From VAZQ01 sp035293945 (GTDB taxonomy: Bacteria; Pseudomonadota; Alphaproteobacteria; Rhizobiales; Xanthobacteraceae), in NCBI GenBank assembly GCA_035293945.1, contig DATGLV010000027.1:1-64000 (forward strand): a stretch of 64,000 bases of DNA, written 5' to 3'. Below, in pieces: positions 45,704-54,677 of the stretch. A program made the position numbers and the translations under genes. A model generated the notes under the pieces. The model was not told the origin of the DNA. It saw only the letters and a list, made by a program, of their open reading frames with translations, and ran no database searches. Every line of letters starts with the position of its first letter. Positions within the stretch are counted from its first letter, which is position 1.

Positions 45704-47443
45704 ATGCGGCAGGATCCGAAATTCCAAGCAGCGCTGCCCTCCGCCGCGGCCGCCGGGATCGATCCGATCACGCTCGAAGTGATCCGCCATCGGCTCGTCT
45801 CGATCGCCAACCAGATCGACGCCAACATCAAGCGCACGGCGTTCAGCCCCTACATCTATGAATACAATGATTTCGCCGTCGGCCTGACCGGCCCCCAAGG
45901 GCAGCTCATCGCCCAATGCACCGGCGGCATGCCGCCGTTCGTGGCCGACTCGGTCGGCATGGCGGTGCGCGATGGGCTTGCGATCTACGGCCGCGAGCGC
46001 CTGTTCCACGGCGACGTCGTTGTCTGCAACCACGCGGCCGTGCAGGGCCAGCACCTCAACAACACGGTGATGTATACCCCGATCTATGCGGGCGAGCGGC
46101 GCGAAAGCTTGATCGGATTCTTCGCCATCAATGTGCACTGGATCGAGATCGGCGGCATCCAGACCAACTCGACCGATATCTTCATGGAAGGCCTGCAGCT
46201 GCGCTCCATCAAGATGTGGTCGAAGGGCGAACCGATCGAGGAAGTCTACCGGATCATTGAGAACAATACCCGCATGCCGCTCGAGCTGATGGGCGATATC
46301 GCGGCCCAGCTCGCCGGTTGTTTCCTGGGACGCGACCTCACCGCCGAGCTCGCCGACAAATACGGCATCGCGATCTTTGCGCGCGCGATCGAGCTCATCC
46401 TCGATCAATCGGAAGCGGCAGCGCGTGCCTTCATCGCCGCCATGCCGGACGGCGTCTATGCGACCGAGACCTATCTCGACAATGATCGTTCCGGCGACAC
46501 GCCGGTGCCCATCAAGGTGAAGGTGATCGTGGAGGGCGACGAGCTCACGGTCGACTATTCGGAGATTGCCGCACAGGCCAAAGGGCCGATCAATTCCGGC
46601 TATTTCGGTGGCGGCCAGACCACTGCCCGCGTCGCCTTCAAGTATTTGCTGGGCGCCGCCGAGATGGCGAACGAAGGCACGTTCCGTCCGATCAAGCTGA
46701 TCCTGCCGCCCGGCAAGCTGCTCAGCGCCGATCCGACGGCGCCGATGTTCATGTATCCAACGCCGTTCCCGACCGTGATCGATGCGGTCATCAAGGCGCT
46801 CGAGAGCGCGTTGCCGGCACGGGTACCGGGCGGGCATTTCGGCACCCATTCGGGCGTTCGCTTCTACGGCCGGCGACCGAACGGATCGTTCTTCGACAGC
46901 CATGATAGCGGCCATGGCGGCTGGGGCGCCTGTGCGACCCACGACGGCGCCGGACCTTTCCGCACCATGGCGCATGGCGACACGCGCATCATTCCGCTCG
47001 AATTACAGGAAGCGATCCTGCCGTTCCGGATCGAGGAATTCTCGTTGCGGGAGGACTCCGCCGGCCCCGGCACGTTTCGCGGCGGGCTCGGGTTCCGCAA
47101 AGTCTATCGCATGCTGGCGGAATGCCGGCTGCAGACCAATCTCGATCGCACCTTATGCCCGCCCTGGGGAGTGCGGGGCGGCGGTGACGCCAAGCCCGGC
47201 CGCTTCAGCATCGTGCGGGCGGGATCGGACAATCCCGAGAGCATCGACAAGCAGAACGCCTTTCCGCTGCAGCGTGGTGATCTGGTTTGCGTGGAGACCG
47301 GCGGAGGGGGCGGTTACGGGCCCCCTGCGGGACGCGCGCTCGCACTCATTCAACGGGACATCGATGCCGGCTATATTTCGCCCGCAGCCGCCGCGCACGA
47401 CTATGGGGTGAGGATCGCGAGCGACGGCAAGGTGCATCGCTGA
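45704..47443 (+). CDS. hyuB: Hydantoinase/oxoprolinase beta-like subunit HyuB
   Basis: A 579-residue partner of HyuA, starting six bases after it. DPITLEVIRHRLVSIANQ is the family N terminus; FAVGLTGPQGQLIAQ, VCNHAAVQGQHLNN, YFGGGQTTARVAFKY and ETGGGGGYGPP are also typical. The two together form the catalytic complex, with Zn or Mn ligands from HyuB His residues by family knowledge. Substrate not determined; see the HyuA entry for alternatives. Confidence 0.94.
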   Translation: MRQDPKFQAALPSAAAAGIDPITLEVIRHRLVSIANQIDANIKRTAFSPYIYEYNDFAVGLTGPQGQLIAQCTGGMPPFVADSVGMAVRDGLAIYGRERLFHGDVVVCNHAAVQGQHLNNTVMYTPIYAGERRESLIGFFAINVHWIEIGGIQTNSTDIFMEGLQLRSIKMWSKGEPIEEVYRIIENNTRMPLELMGDIAAQLAGCFLGRDLTAELADKYGIAIFARAIELILDQSEAAARAFIAAMPDGVYATETYLDNDRSGDTPVPIKVKVIVEGDELTVDYSEIAAQAKGPINSGYFGGGQTTARVAFKYLLGAAEMANEGTFRPIKLILPPGKLLSADPTAPMFMYPTPFPTVIDAVIKALESALPARVPGGHFGTHSGVRFYGRRPNGSFFDSHDSGHGGWGACATHDGAGPFRTMAHGDTRIIPLELQEAILPFRIEEFSLREDSAGPGTFRGGLGFRKVYRMLAECRLQTNLDRTLCPPWGVRGGGDAKPGRFSIVRAGSDNPESIDKQNAFPLQRGDLVCVETGGGGGYGPPAGRALALIQRDIDAGYISPAAAAHDYGVRIASDGKVHR

Positions 47444-47516
47444 CCCTACGTTGACACTGTGTGCGAAATTCCAATCGTGCGCCGGTGAAAAAAACGGCGA
47501 GAGACCTGGAGAGAGC

Positions 47517-48599
47517 GTGAATCCACTTCGTCGGTGCCTTTTCGGTCTCATTCTCATCGCGGCCGTGCCGCTTGCCTGCCTGCCGGCGCGCGCGCAGGAG
47601 ATCAATCCCGCTTTGAAGGAGCTGGCGGCTGCGGCGACCCAAGAGGGCGTCGTGACGCTGAGCTGGAGCCAAGCAACGCTGGGCGGCAGCCAGGGCGCGG
47701 CGCGCATCGTCGCGGCGATGAACAAGGCGTTCGCCGCCAATATCCGTCTCAACTTTCTTCCCGGGCCCGATATGGCGCGCGCCGTCAACCAGGTGGCGAC
47801 GGAGCTCGCGGCAGGCCAGAAGTCGCATACGGATCTGGTGCTCGCCGCGGCCCCACAGATCGCTCCGATTGTGAAGCTCAACGTCTTTGCACCGGTCCGT
47901 TGGGCGCGCTATTTGCCGGACCGGATCACGCCGGCGATGACGGAGCTCGACGGCAAGATCATCCGCTTTGCGACCGGCCTTTCCGGCGTCACCTACAATT
48001 CAGCGCTCGCCCCGGAGCAACCGATCGCGCTTCAGGATTTCCTCAGGCCTGCGTGGAAGGGGAAGATCGCCTCGACACCCTACGCGGCCGGCCTCGACGT
48101 GCTGATGGCCGAAGACGTCTGGGGAAGAGAGAAGACAGTCGACTATGTGCGGGCACTCTCCAAGCAAATCGCCGGCGTCATGCGCTGTGGCGAAACGGAG
48201 CGAGTTGCGACCGGGGAATATCTGGCGTTGGTGATGGACTGCACCGGCCAGGACGCTTTGTTGTGGCAGGAGAAGGGCGCCCCGGTTGCGCAGCTGATCC
48301 CACGCGACGCAGCGGAACGGCGCTATTACTATTTCGGCGTGCCGACGAACGCACAGCATCCGAATGCCGCCAAGCTGTTCGCGCTCTTTCTGATGACCCC
48401 CGAGGGTCAGCGGCTCGCCTACGAGACCTGGAAGATCGATCTGCATCTGTTCCCCGGCTCGAAAACCGGCAGCATGATCGCCGACTACGAGAAGCGCGGT
48501 GTCGCGTTCAAGGAAGTCACGGTGGAATGGTGGGCCGCCCATCCGGAGATCGAAGCTGGCCGCAGCGAGCTCATCAAGATTCTCACCACCAAGGAATGA
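47517..48599 (+). CDS. ABC transporter periplasmic solute-binding protein (iron/thiamine-type)
   Basis: A 360-residue extracellular solute-binding protein of the class that includes iron(III), thiamine and spermidine binders. The signal peptide ends near ARAQ (about residue 27). EGVVTLSWSQATLGGSQGAARIVAAMNKAF and LSGVTYNSALAP belong to the fold. The start is a GTG at 47517 with GGAGAG upstream. It is followed by a permease and lies after hyuAB, so it may import the substrate of the locus. Confidence 0.88.
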   Translation: MNPLRRCLFGLILIAAVPLACLPARAQEINPALKELAAAATQEGVVTLSWSQATLGGSQGAARIVAAMNKAFAANIRLNFLPGPDMARAVNQVATELAAGQKSHTDLVLAAAPQIAPIVKLNVFAPVRWARYLPDRITPAMTELDGKIIRFATGLSGVTYNSALAPEQPIALQDFLRPAWKGKIASTPYAAGLDVLMAEDVWGREKTVDYVRALSKQIAGVMRCGETERVATGEYLALVMDCTGQDALLWQEKGAPVAQLIPRDAAERRYYYFGVPTNAQHPNAAKLFALFLMTPEGQRLAYETWKIDLHLFPGSKTGSMIADYEKRGVAFKEVTVEWWAAHPEIEAGRSELIKILTTKE

Positions 48600-48624
48600 G
48601 CGGCTAAAGTCGATAGCGATCACG

Positions 48625-48740
48625 CCGTCATCCCTGCGAAAGCAGGGACCCATGCCGCCGTGTTCTCTCGATAGCGCGCAGCAGTATGGGTCCCGGGTCT
48701 CGCCATCAGCGCGTTTACGCGCGTCTTTGACGCGCTATGG
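48625..48740. repeat. Palindromic repeat region between binding protein and permease
   Basis: The gap holds GGGACCCAT and its inverted partner ATGGGTCCC (about 48644-48692), an alphaproteobacterial REP-like arrangement, then the element at 48708-48740 that is nearly identical to the one inside cpaB (14201-14233). The downstream half reads AGCGCGTTTACGCGCGTCTT and CGCGCTATGG. Confidence 0.65.
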
Positions 48741-48767
48741 CTCGCCCGGAACGACTTCGGAGGGACC

Positions 48768-50492
48768 GTGAAGTCAGCCATTCCCCGCCGCAGCCCTGGC
48801 GACGCCATGCCGCTCTTGGTGCTGGTGATGGTGATCGCCGCCAGCGCATTGATCGCGTGCCTGCTCGCGGTCGTGCTGTGGCTTGCTTTCACCGACGGCA
48901 GTCCAGGCATAGACCTTTCGTACACATTGCAGAATTTCGTCGACGTATTTTCCGATCCGCGCACGTTCACGGTCCTGCGCGACACCATCGGCTTTGCCTT
49001 GATCGCCCTGGTGGTAGCGCTTGCCTTCGGTCTTCCCTGCGCCTGGCTTGCCGAGCGCACTGATTTTCCTGCCAAGACGTTCCTTTTCACCCTGATGGCG
49101 ATCGGCCTGTTGATCCCGGGCTTCGCGGCCGCGATGGGTTGGTTGTTCCTGCTGCATCCGCGCATCGGCCTCCTGAACCAGGTTCTGATGAGCACGCTTC
49201 ATTTGGCTGCCGCGCCTCTCAACATCAGCAGCATCGTCGGCATGGGCTTCGTGCAAGGACTGAACCTCGCACCGCTCGCCTTCATCATGACGGCGGCAGT
49301 GTTTCGTTCGCTTGACCCGACGCTCGAGGAAGCCGCGCTGATGCATGGCGCCGGCTCTTTCGGAGTGGCGCGCCGGATCACCCTGCGGCTCGCCTGGCCG
49401 GGCATCCTGGCCGCCGCCATCTATGTGTTCATGACCGCGTTTGCGGCCTTCGATGTCCCGGCGATCATCGGCTGGGGCAACCGCATTTTCACCTTCACGA
49501 CCTACCTCTATCTCCTGCTCAATCCGCAGGACACGCTGCCCCGCTATGGGCTCGCTGCCGCGCTGAGCACGGTCGCCATGGCGATCGCAGCGCTGATGAG
49601 CACGTGGTACGCCCGCATGCAGCGGCGCTCGCGCCAGTTTGCAGTGATCAGCGGCCGCGCTTATCGGCCGCGGACGATCCGGCTTGGGCGGCGAAAGCTC
49701 GCAGCCTGGAGCTTCGTCGGGCTCTATTTGCTCCTCGGCAAGCTGTTGCCGATTGCGCTCACCGCCTGGAGCTCGCTTTTGCCGTTCTTCCAGCTGCCCT
49801 CGGCGCGGGCGCTCGCCACCATCTCGCTCGCCCACTACTTCGCGCTGCCCTGGGACCTGGTGCTCACCGCGCTGGGCAATACCTGCATTCTGGCCGTGCT
49901 CACGCCGACGCTCACGCTTGCGCTGAGCTTGGCCTTCTCCTGGGTGGTGCTACGCTCCAAATTTCCCGGTCGCGGCGCCTTCGACTTCATCGCCTTCCTG
50001 CCGCATGCCGTGCCTTCGATCATCTTCGGGGTTGGCGCGCTCTTGCTGGCGCTCTTCGTCGTCCAGCAGGCTGTGCCGATCTATGGCACGATCTGGATCC
50101 TGCTGATCGTGTTCACGGTCGCCCGCTTGAGCTACGGCACCCGCATGACCAATAGCGGCCTCATCCAGATCCATGCCGATCTCGAGGAATCGGCGCTGAT
50201 GAGCGGCGCCAGCCAATGGCGCGCGTTCACCCGCGTCGCGCTGCCGCTGCTGGGGCCGACCCTGCTTTATGCCTGGCTCTGGATCGCGCTGTTGATCTTT
50301 CGCGAATTGACGCTCGCGGTCGTGCTCTCGACAGCCGACAATCCGACCTTTCCGGTCGCGGTATGGAGTCTCTGGCTCGGCGGCGGGCTCGGCCAAGCCT
50401 CGGCGCTCGCCATGGTGATGCTGGCGATGATGACGCCGATGATCGCGCTCTATTGGCTGATCGCCCGCCGGCAAGGCTTGGGAGCGGGCTGA
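48768..50492 (+). CDS. Iron-type ABC transporter permease (fused pair)
   Basis: A 574-residue permease with about 12 hydrophobic helices, in two binding-protein-dependent transport domains. Each has an EAA loop (EEAALMHGAGSFGVARRITLRLA and EESALMSGASQWRAFTRVALPLL, in parts). The start is GTG 48768 with GGAGG upstream. No ABC ATPase gene follows; the next gene is an ECF sigma factor on the other strand, so the ATPase is encoded elsewhere or shared. Confidence 0.92.
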   Translation: MKSAIPRRSPGDAMPLLVLVMVIAASALIACLLAVVLWLAFTDGSPGIDLSYTLQNFVDVFSDPRTFTVLRDTIGFALIALVVALAFGLPCAWLAERTDFPAKTFLFTLMAIGLLIPGFAAAMGWLFLLHPRIGLLNQVLMSTLHLAAAPLNISSIVGMGFVQGLNLAPLAFIMTAAVFRSLDPTLEEAALMHGAGSFGVARRITLRLAWPGILAAAIYVFMTAFAAFDVPAIIGWGNRIFTFTTYLYLLLNPQDTLPRYGLAAALSTVAMAIAALMSTWYARMQRRSRQFAVISGRAYRPRTIRLGRRKLAAWSFVGLYLLLGKLLPIALTAWSSLLPFFQLPSARALATISLAHYFALPWDLVLTALGNTCILAVLTPTLTLALSLAFSWVVLRSKFPGRGAFDFIAFLPHAVPSIIFGVGALLLALFVVQQAVPIYGTIWILLIVFTVARLSYGTRMTNSGLIQIHADLEESALMSGASQWRAFTRVALPLLGPTLLYAWLWIALLIFRELTLAVVLSTADNPTFPVAVWSLWLGGGLGQASALAMVMLAMMTPMIALYWLIARRQGLGAG

Positions 50493-50570
50493 CGTTCGCG
50501 AATTTGCCCGATCCGCGTTGTTGCAGCGTGTGCGAGCGCACGCTTCTCGGCCCATCGCGTGCGCAACCCC

Positions 50571-50615
50571 CCAGCCTAGCCCCCCGCAAACAGGGGCGGG
50601 AACGGGAGGGGGATT
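50571..50615. repeat. REP-like GC-rich inverted repeat
   Basis: A C-run at 50580-50585 and GGGGCGGG around 50593-50600 form a short hairpin typical of dispersed intergenic repeats in Bradyrhizobium-like genomes, between two convergent genes. No T-run follows. Confidence 0.3.
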
Positions 50616-50671
50616 TTGCGCACGCTGCCAAGCCTCACACGGTGATTTCGCACACCCTGCAAACTACCGGA

Positions 50672-51286
50672 TCAGACCCAGGCGCGATCGAGGCCGCGGG
50701 CCGCCAGCATCTCGGCGATGCGTTTGCGCGCATAGAACATACGGGTCTTCACCGTGTTCTGCGGCACCCCGATGATTTCCGCGACATCTTCGATGGTACG
50801 TTCGTGATAGTAGACCAGATCGATGATCTCGCGATGCGCCGGCGACAATTGCGTGAGGCACTCGCGCAGGATCTCATTGCGCTCGGTCTTCTGTATCGCG
50901 GCCTCCGGATTCTCGGACGGATCCTCGATGAATTCGAGGACATCCTGGTCCAGCTCCTCGGTCGAGCGCCGCCGTAGCGCCGACAGCGCCTTGTGGCGAG
51001 CGATGGCCAAGAGCCAGGTGGAGACCTGTGAGCGGGCCGCAAACTGGCGGGCATTGCGCCACACCTCGATGAATACCTCGCTGACCAGGTCCTCTGCGGT
51101 CGCCTCGCTGTCCACGAAACGCATCAGGAACCGGAAGACCCTCACGTTATGGCGCGCGAACAGAACCTGCATCGCGTGCTTGTCGCCCTGGGCAACGAGG
51201 CCGACCAGCACATGGTCCGAGGTCGTTCTGTCAGCCGAGCTCCGTCGGCCGGCCGCGGCAGCCGCGATTGCATCGCTGTACTTCAT
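50672..51286 (-). CDS. ECF-type RNA polymerase sigma factor
   Basis: A 204-residue sigma factor with region 2 (DHVLVGLVAQGDKHAMQVLFARH, SEATAEDLVSEVFIEVWRNA, in parts) and region 4 (LTQLSPAHREIIDLVYYHE, VAEIIGVPQNTVKTRMFYARKRI). The ATG at 51286 removes an unrelated upstream extension. The acidic linker ELDQDVLEFIEDPSENPEAA lies between the two. No anti-sigma gene is adjacent on this strand. The gene upstream, in the divergent direction, is the DctP-kinase unit. Confidence 0.92.
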   Translation of the reverse strand: MKYSDAIAAAAAGRRSSADRTTSDHVLVGLVAQGDKHAMQVLFARHNVRVFRFLMRFVDSEATAEDLVSEVFIEVWRNARQFAARSQVSTWLLAIARHKALSALRRRSTEELDQDVLEFIEDPSENPEAAIQKTERNEILRECLTQLSPAHREIIDLVYYHERTIEDVAEIIGVPQNTVKTRMFYARKRIAEMLAARGLDRAWV

Positions 51287-51629
51287 GGCTGAACCCCGTC
51301 TCCCTGGCACGCTTCTCGCGTGTCTGCTCGCTGCCATGGTTAACAGGACGTCGTTTCGCGACGATTGCGCCGAGGCGGAAAACGGTTTCGTCGGAGCAAA
51401 GAATTGTTTCGTGACCCACAGATCGAAGAAACAATCGGAGTAGCGGGTTGCCACCAAGCCGGGCTGAGGGACCTCAGGCGTGGGTTTTTTATCCTAGCCT
51501 TCGCTGCCTTCGGTTCTGCATCTGCGGCATTTCCGCACCGCGCGAGCCGATGGCGGCGAAGCCCGGAGAACTCTATGCTAGTGGCAACTGGCGGCAACCA
51601 AGCAGGGGTGCCCCGGGGGCGTTAGAACA
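51287..51629. other. Divergent intergenic region sigma factor / dctP
   Basis: A 343-base gap with promoters for both directions. On the minus strand CGAAAC occurs three times (complement of GTTTCG at 51353-51358, 51385-51390 and 51406-51411); their spacing is irregular, but they may belong to an ECF-dependent promoter. No coding sequence is persuasive. Confidence 0.5.
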
Positions 51630-52625
51630 ATGGGGGTCTGGCCGAGACATTTGGCAGTCGGGTCCGGCATCGCGCTCGCGATGCTCGCGCTCGCGGGTGA
51701 GCTCGACTCCGTTGTGGGGCGCGAATTCCGCGCTGCCGACATCCAGGAGGAGAGCTACCCGACCGTTCAGGCGCTTCTCTACATGGACAAGCTGGTCGAG
51801 GAGCGAACCGGCGGGCGCCACAGCATCCGGGTGTTCCATTCGCGTCAGCTTGGCGAAGAAAGCCAGACCATCGAGCAGACCCGAGTCGGAGCCATCGACC
51901 TCAACCGAATCAATGTGGCGGCGATCGGCGATGTCGCCCCGGTGCTGAGCGTTCTGGCGCAGCCGTTCCTGTTTCACTCGATGGACCACCTCTATAAGGT
52001 GATCGATGGGCCGATCGGCGATGACATTCTTCGCGCCATCGAGCCCGACGGTTTCATCGGTCTCACCTTCTACGATTCGGGGGCACGCTCGATCTACACC
52101 CGCTCCCCGCCGGTGCGCAGCCTCGCCGACATGAGAGGACTTCGCATCCGGGTGCAACAATCCGACGTAATCGTGCGCATGATGAAGGCACTGGGCGCGG
52201 AGCCGGTGGTCCTTCCCTACGGGCAGGTGCTCACCGCGCTCTCGGCCCGCTTGGTCGACGGGGCGGAGAACAACTGGCCATCCTATGTGACCACCGGCCA
52301 TTACAAAGTGGCGCACTACTACACGGTGACCGAGCACACGATGGGGCCGGAAGTGCTCGTCATGTCGCGCCGTGCCTGGGATGAGCTATCCGACCCCGAC
52401 CGCGCAATCTTTCGCGCCGCCGCCCGCGCATCGAGTGCCTTCATGCGCGCGCAGTGGCAAAGCTGGGAGGAGCGCTCCAGGCAACAGGCCGCCGAAGGCG
52501 GCACCACCATAATCGACAATTTCGACCGCCAATCATTCGAGGACGCGACCCGGCCCCTGCGCGAAGAGCTGCGCGCAGATCCGAAATTCAGGCCGTTGAT
52601 CGACCGTATCCTGGCCGTGCAATGA
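51630..52625 (+). CDS. DctP-type TRAP periplasmic solute-binding protein
   Basis: A 331-residue binding protein of the TRAP DctP family. A signal-like N terminus (to about residue 25) is followed by GGRHSIRVFHSRQLGEESQTIEQTRVGAIDL (in parts). Arg174 in RIRVQQS is the conserved ligand-carboxylate arginine of the family, and ENNWPSY is conserved. No DctQ or DctM is present; instead the stop is three bases before a membrane kinase, so it may act as a periplasmic signal receptor for that kinase. The ligand is likely a carboxylate. Confidence 0.9.
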   Translation: MGVWPRHLAVGSGIALAMLALAGELDSVVGREFRAADIQEESYPTVQALLYMDKLVEERTGGRHSIRVFHSRQLGEESQTIEQTRVGAIDLNRINVAAIGDVAPVLSVLAQPFLFHSMDHLYKVIDGPIGDDILRAIEPDGFIGLTFYDSGARSIYTRSPPVRSLADMRGLRIRVQQSDVIVRMMKALGAEPVVLPYGQVLTALSARLVDGAENNWPSYVTTGHYKVAHYYTVTEHTMGPEVLVMSRRAWDELSDPDRAIFRAAARASSAFMRAQWQSWEERSRQQAAEGGTTIIDNFDRQSFEDATRPLREELRADPKFRPLIDRILAVQ

Positions 52626-52628
52626 GCC

Positions 52629-54677
52629 ATGGATCAGCAGCCACCAGCCCACGCATCTCCCGGAACGGTCTCCGCCGCGCGGATTTCCGGCATAGTGGAC
52701 CGGTTGCGGGTGCTGCCGATCCGCTGGCGTATTCTTTCGATCGCCACGCTCAATATGCTGGTCGCGATCGTCTTCATCGCTATCGTCTGGAACGGCGCAC
52801 AGGTGCTGGCGACCGCGCGCAACAGCTTGCAGGCGAGCCGCGAGGCGGACCGACAGCTCACCGTGCTGGAGACTGAGGCCGGGCGCCTGCAGAGCCTCAT
52901 TCATCGCTATTTTACCCAGCCGAATGCCGATTTGCTGCAGGAGATAACGGCACTGCGTAACGCCTTGCTGGCTACGCTGCAGAACCCGGCATTCACTGAT
53001 CCGAACTTCTCCGCCTCGACCGCCGACGTGGTGCAGGCAACCGAGCGCTTCCTCGCCGGCTTCGACCAGCTGCGCGCACTGCAGAGCGGCATCATGGAGA
53101 CCTATGAGAATCAGGTGCTGGCGCCGGCGCGGGAAATGTCCGGCCTTTACGCCATTATCGAGGACGCCACCAACGACCGCAGCGCGCTGGTGTGGCCGGC
53201 GCTGAGCAAGTCGCGCGAATCCTTCTCCGAGACTCTGGTTCAAACCGACGTGTTCTATCTCCAGCATGGCAGCGACACCGCCGACGAGGTCATCCGCAAC
53301 CTGGAGCGCATCGAGAGCACGGTGCCGGTCATGCTCGACCTTGCCGACAGCGAGTTGCAGCGCGGAGCGTTGCGCGCGATCGCGACCAATGCGGCTTCGT
53401 GGCGGATGGGGATCGCGGAGCTGAAGAAGAGCTTCGCCATCCGGGCGCAGCTTTTGAGCGATGCGATCGACGGCAATCAGGCCGCCATGGCCGATGTGGT
53501 CGAGCGCCTGTCGATCGGCATGCGCGAACGCGAGCGCCTCGCCTACAACCGCTTCGCCCGCACGCTCGATGATCTTTTTGCGGGCCTTGCCATCGCGGTT
53601 GCGCTGTCGGTGCTGGTCTCCATCCTGATCGGCATTGCCATCGCGGGCAGCATCGTGCGTCCCTTGCGCGGCCTCATGAGCGCGATGGACGCAATCGTCT
53701 CGGGGCATTATGGGCAACGGGTCGACGATTTGGACGCCCAGGACGAGATCGGGGAAATGGCCCGCGCGGTCGAGGTGTTCCGCGCCAACGCAATTGCCAA
53801 GCGACAGGCCGAGCTCGACCTCAAGGCCTCCAAGGAGAACGCCGAAGACGCCCTGCGCGATCTGCAGGAAGCGCAGCGCAGCTTGATCGAGGCGGAAAAA
53901 TTCGCGGCACTCGGCGGCCTGGTCGCGGGCGTCGCCCACGAGGTCAACAATCCGGTCGGTATCAGCCTCACCGTGGCATCGAGCTTCGCACGGCGTTGTA
54001 CCCAGTTCGCCGACGAGATCCGCGACGGCGCGGTGCGCCGCTCCAAGCTCGAGGAGTTCATCGCCGGAGGCCAGGAGGCCGCCAAGCAGCTCCTCAGCAA
54101 TCTCACGCGCGCCGCCGACCTGATCCAATCGTTCAAGCAGGTCGCCGTCGACCGCAGTGATGCGGAGCGACGAGTGTTCAATCTCAAGGAGGCGACCGAG
54201 CAGATCATGGTGAGCCTGCGGCCCGCCCTGAAGCACTCCCTGGTCTGCCTCGCGATCGAAGTGCCGGAGGAGATCTCGCTCAAGAGCTATCCGGGCCCTT
54301 ACGGTCAAGTGCTGACCAATCTTGTGCTCAACGCCCTCACCCACGCGTTTCCCGACAAGCGGGCCGGCGCACTCAGGCTGACGGCCCGCAAGCTCGGGAC
54401 CGAGGAGGTCGAGATCGAGTTTGCCGATGACGGCGTCGGCATGAGCGAGGATGTGCAGCGGCGCGCTTTCGAGCCGTTCTTCACCACCCGCCGCAACCGC
54501 GGCGGCACCGGGCTCGGCCTGCACATCGTCTACAACCTGGTGACGCTCCGGCTGGGCGGATCGCTGCGGCTCGAATCGCACCCCGGGCACGGCTCCGTCT
54601 TCCGCATCCGCTTGCCGCTCGCCGCCCCCAAGGAAGAGCGCCTTGATACCTCGCTGACCCTCGCGGAGATGGAATGA
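52629..54677 (+). CDS. Membrane sensor histidine kinase
   Basis: A 682-residue kinase: helix (about 38-60), periplasmic helical region of about 250 residues, second helix (about 318-345), HAMP, coiled-coil linker, HisKA with His437 in GVAHEVNNPVG, and HATPase with NLVLNALTHAF, DDGVGMSED and GTGLGLHIVYN, all intact. It starts three bases after dctP and overlaps the next gene at ATGA. The periplasmic part may contact DctP. Similar to kinases linked to transport proteins. Confidence 0.92.
   Translation: MDQQPPAHASPGTVSAARISGIVDRLRVLPIRWRILSIATLNMLVAIVFIAIVWNGAQVLATARNSLQASREADRQLTVLETEAGRLQSLIHRYFTQPNADLLQEITALRNALLATLQNPAFTDPNFSASTADVVQATERFLAGFDQLRALQSGIMETYENQVLAPAREMSGLYAIIEDATNDRSALVWPALSKSRESFSETLVQTDVFYLQHGSDTADEVIRNLERIESTVPVMLDLADSELQRGALRAIATNAASWRMGIAELKKSFAIRAQLLSDAIDGNQAAMADVVERLSIGMRERERLAYNRFARTLDDLFAGLAIAVALSVLVSILIGIAIAGSIVRPLRGLMSAMDAIVSGHYGQRVDDLDAQDEIGEMARAVEVFRANAIAKRQAELDLKASKENAEDALRDLQEAQRSLIEAEKFAALGGLVAGVAHEVNNPVGISLTVASSFARRCTQFADEIRDGAVRRSKLEEFIAGGQEAAKQLLSNLTRAADLIQSFKQVAVDRSDAERRVFNLKEATEQIMVSLRPALKHSLVCLAIEVPEEISLKSYPGPYGQVLTNLVLNALTHAFPDKRAGALRLTARKLGTEEVEIEFADDGVGMSEDVQRRAFEPFFTTRRNRGGTGLGLHIVYNLVTLRLGGSLRLESHPGHGSVFRIRLPLAAPKEERLDTSLTLAEME

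Noticed and set aside
44861..46975. A 704-codon open frame antisense to hyuA and hyuB
   Set aside because: His/Arg/Asp-rich composition is typical of an antisense shadow; both real genes are well supported.
52533..54590. A 685-codon open frame antisense to the membrane kinase
   Set aside because: Shadow frame; the kinase motifs are intact on the plus strand.
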